NCBI GenBank assembly: GCA_023657465.1
Contig: JAGTJX010000003.1
Span: forward strand, 738,830-802,829
DNA length: 64,000 bases
Source: Lysobacteraceae bacterium
GTDB lineage: Bacteria > Bdellovibrionota > UBA1018 > JAGTJX01
Direction: 5' to 3'
The notes under the pieces were generated by a model. It saw only the letters and a list, made by a program, of their open reading frames with translations, did not search any database and was not told where the DNA came from. The translations under genes were made by a program, and so were the position numbers. Shown here one piece after another: positions 63,117 to 64,000 of the stretch; position 1 is the first letter of the stretch, and every line of letters begins with the position of its first letter.

Positions 63117-63656
63117 TTAATTTGGATAGTTACAACCGTCTTGGCGAGTGGTGACGATTCGGTCGATATCGACTCCTAGTGACCAGAGTTTCATGAGAAT
63201 TTCTGAATAGAGCTCGGGAGACATTTCGGGAGTGCGAGAGAGAACCCAAATACTACGGCCTCTTGCATCAGAAACAACTGCGAAGTCGTAATCTGATCCC
63301 AGCTCGACGACCCAGTACTGTGACCAAACGAGCCCCCAGAAAAACCCAACCCAGAGCTTGGCTGGGTAATCGTGATTGAAGTTCATCGCAACTCCCCTCA
63401 CCTTACGAACTTCACCATTGGGATTGAAATCATTGCAGGTATTGAGAACTCGGAGAGCACCTGAAGCTGGATTCATCGTGTATCTTGCGCGTGTGCAGAC
63501 GCAGTTTTTCTGAAACGACTGAGGGATCGATGCAACTTCGTACCAGTCACCCGAATATTTTACAGGATCAAATTTCGGAACTGGACGGAGCACTGGTGAT
63601 TCGGACGCAAATGCTGCGAGAGAATAAAGGCTCATGAATAGGGCAACAATGCTCAT
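63117..63656 (-). CDS. Bacterial lipocalin
   Basis: About 179 aa. I choose the ATG at 63656 ([20 protein letters not shown]), which gives a signal peptide; the frame is open further upstream to 63833 but would then overlap the divergent rmlA gene. Lipocalin motifs: [20 protein letters not shown] (GxW), [11 protein letters not shown], and [20 protein letters not shown] (TDY-like), followed by [10 protein letters not shown]-type strand. It binds hydrophobic ligands, and the family is often in the outer membrane. Confidence 0.85.
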   Translation of the reverse strand: MSIVALFMSLYSLAAFASESPVLRPVPKFDPVKYSGDWYEVASIPQSFQKNCVCTRARYTMNPASGALRVLNTCNDFNPNGEVRKVRGVAMNFNHDYPAKLWVGFFWGLVWSQYWVVELGSDYDFAVVSDARGRSIWVLSRTPEMSPELYSEILMKLWSLGVDIDRIVTTRQDGCNYPN

Positions 63657-63755
63657 CATTATAAGAAGAGTAGAGCTTACCTTAAACACATTTGCACGAC
63701 CGGTAGCGTTAGGTATTGCATTACAGCTCTCTTTTATGACAAAACTGCAAGAATC

Positions 63756-64000
63756 ATGAAACGTAAAGGAATCATACTCGCAGGTGGATCTGGAACCAGA
63801 CTCTACCCCATCACTCACGCAGCTTGTAAGCAACTTCTCCCAGTCTACGATAAGCCGATGATCTACTATCCTCTCTCAAGCCTCATGCTTGCAGGAATTC
63901 AAGATGTTCTCATCATCTCTACTCCGCGCGATCTTCCTCGTTTCGAAGAATTATTAGGCGATGGAAAAAAATGGGGAATGAACTTCGAGTACATCGTTCA
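63756..64000 (+). CDS. rfbA: Glucose-1-phosphate thymidylyltransferase, 5' part
   Basis: The frame starts at ATG 63756 and runs off the window end. It reads [37 protein letters not shown] and [10 protein letters not shown], the nucleotidyltransferase G-G-x-G-T-R-L-x-P and K-x-x-x-P-x-x-x-K-P motifs of RmlA/RfbA. It makes dTDP-glucose for dTDP-L-rhamnose synthesis. The C-terminal part is outside the window. A rml cluster may follow. Confidence 0.87.
   Translation, partial: MKRKGIILAGGSGTRLYPITHAACKQLLPVYDKPMIYYPLSSLMLAGIQDVLIISTPRDLPRFEELLGDGKKWGMNFEYIV

Noticed and set aside
63117-63833. Longer start for the lipocalin at 63833
   Set aside because: It would overlap the start of the divergent rfbA gene and place about 58 residues before the signal peptide.

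Overview
The window looks like chromosomal DNA from a Gram-negative member of the Bdellovibrionota (Bdellovibrio-like). The basis is a diderm envelope gene set (lipid A synthesis, BamA, Skp, Lol ABC transporter), many small secreted proteins, and a TIGR02147-family gene. That family is known mainly from Bdellovibrio relatives and Fibrobacteres. I assign the phylum by gene content and have not compared the 16S rRNA with a database.

Layout: 0-5 kb holds outer-membrane barrel genes, one interrupted by a stop codon, a UvrD/PcrA-type helicase, a GyrI-like protein and the remains of a rhomboid protease. 5-12 kb holds a zinc-ribbon protein, RsmB, SppA, two proteins of unknown function, ribosomal protein S1 and a BrnT/BrnA toxin-antitoxin locus whose toxin gene is decayed. 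12-28.4 kb is one long minus-strand array of 15 tightly packed or overlapping genes: a 59-aa protein, trxB, lysS, lolC, lolD, bamA, skp, lpxD, fabZ, lpxA, a fused lpxB-lpxK, an LpxL-type acyltransferase, a DUF3108 lipoprotein and two glycosyltransferases. It covers lipid A and LPS core synthesis together with the machinery that inserts outer-membrane proteins and lipoproteins. 28.4-35.8 kb carries an intact rhomboid protease, methylmalonyl-CoA epimerase with a structured RNA in front of it, a Gly/Met/Trp-rich repeat protein, a 37-aa basic protein, a CarD-like regulator, a Y-family DNA polymerase, a frameshifted secreted-protein gene and another secreted protein. 35.9-41.5 kb is a complete minus-strand rRNA operon (promoter, 16S, tRNA-Ile, 23S, 5S, terminator).

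41.5-50.3 kb has two divergent sigma-54 activators sharing an intergenic region with a sigma-54 promoter and an enhancer-like inverted repeat, then a secreted phytochelatin-synthase-like enzyme, a TonB-like protein, a subtilase, CorA, a START-domain protein and a barrel protein. 50.3-57.4 kb has tRNA-Ala(TGC), a Cys-rich protein, a membrane protein, 5-formyl-THF cyclo-ligase, ZapA, a coiled-coil pair, and a TIGR02147-led cluster of secreted proteins preceded by a large palindrome and direct repeats. 57.4-64 kb has AsmA, gatB-gatA-gatC, a lipocalin and the start of an RmlA/RfbA gene.

Five accessory genes are visibly broken by in-frame stops or frameshifts, while I saw no such lesion in the housekeeping genes. 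This suggests real gene decay rather than uniformly poor sequence, though read-level checking is needed. The most interesting non-coding signals are the structured RNA at 29.63-29.71 kb, the sigma-54 promoter and enhancer at 42.5-42.6 kb, and the palindrome/direct-repeat control region at 53.06-53.16 kb.
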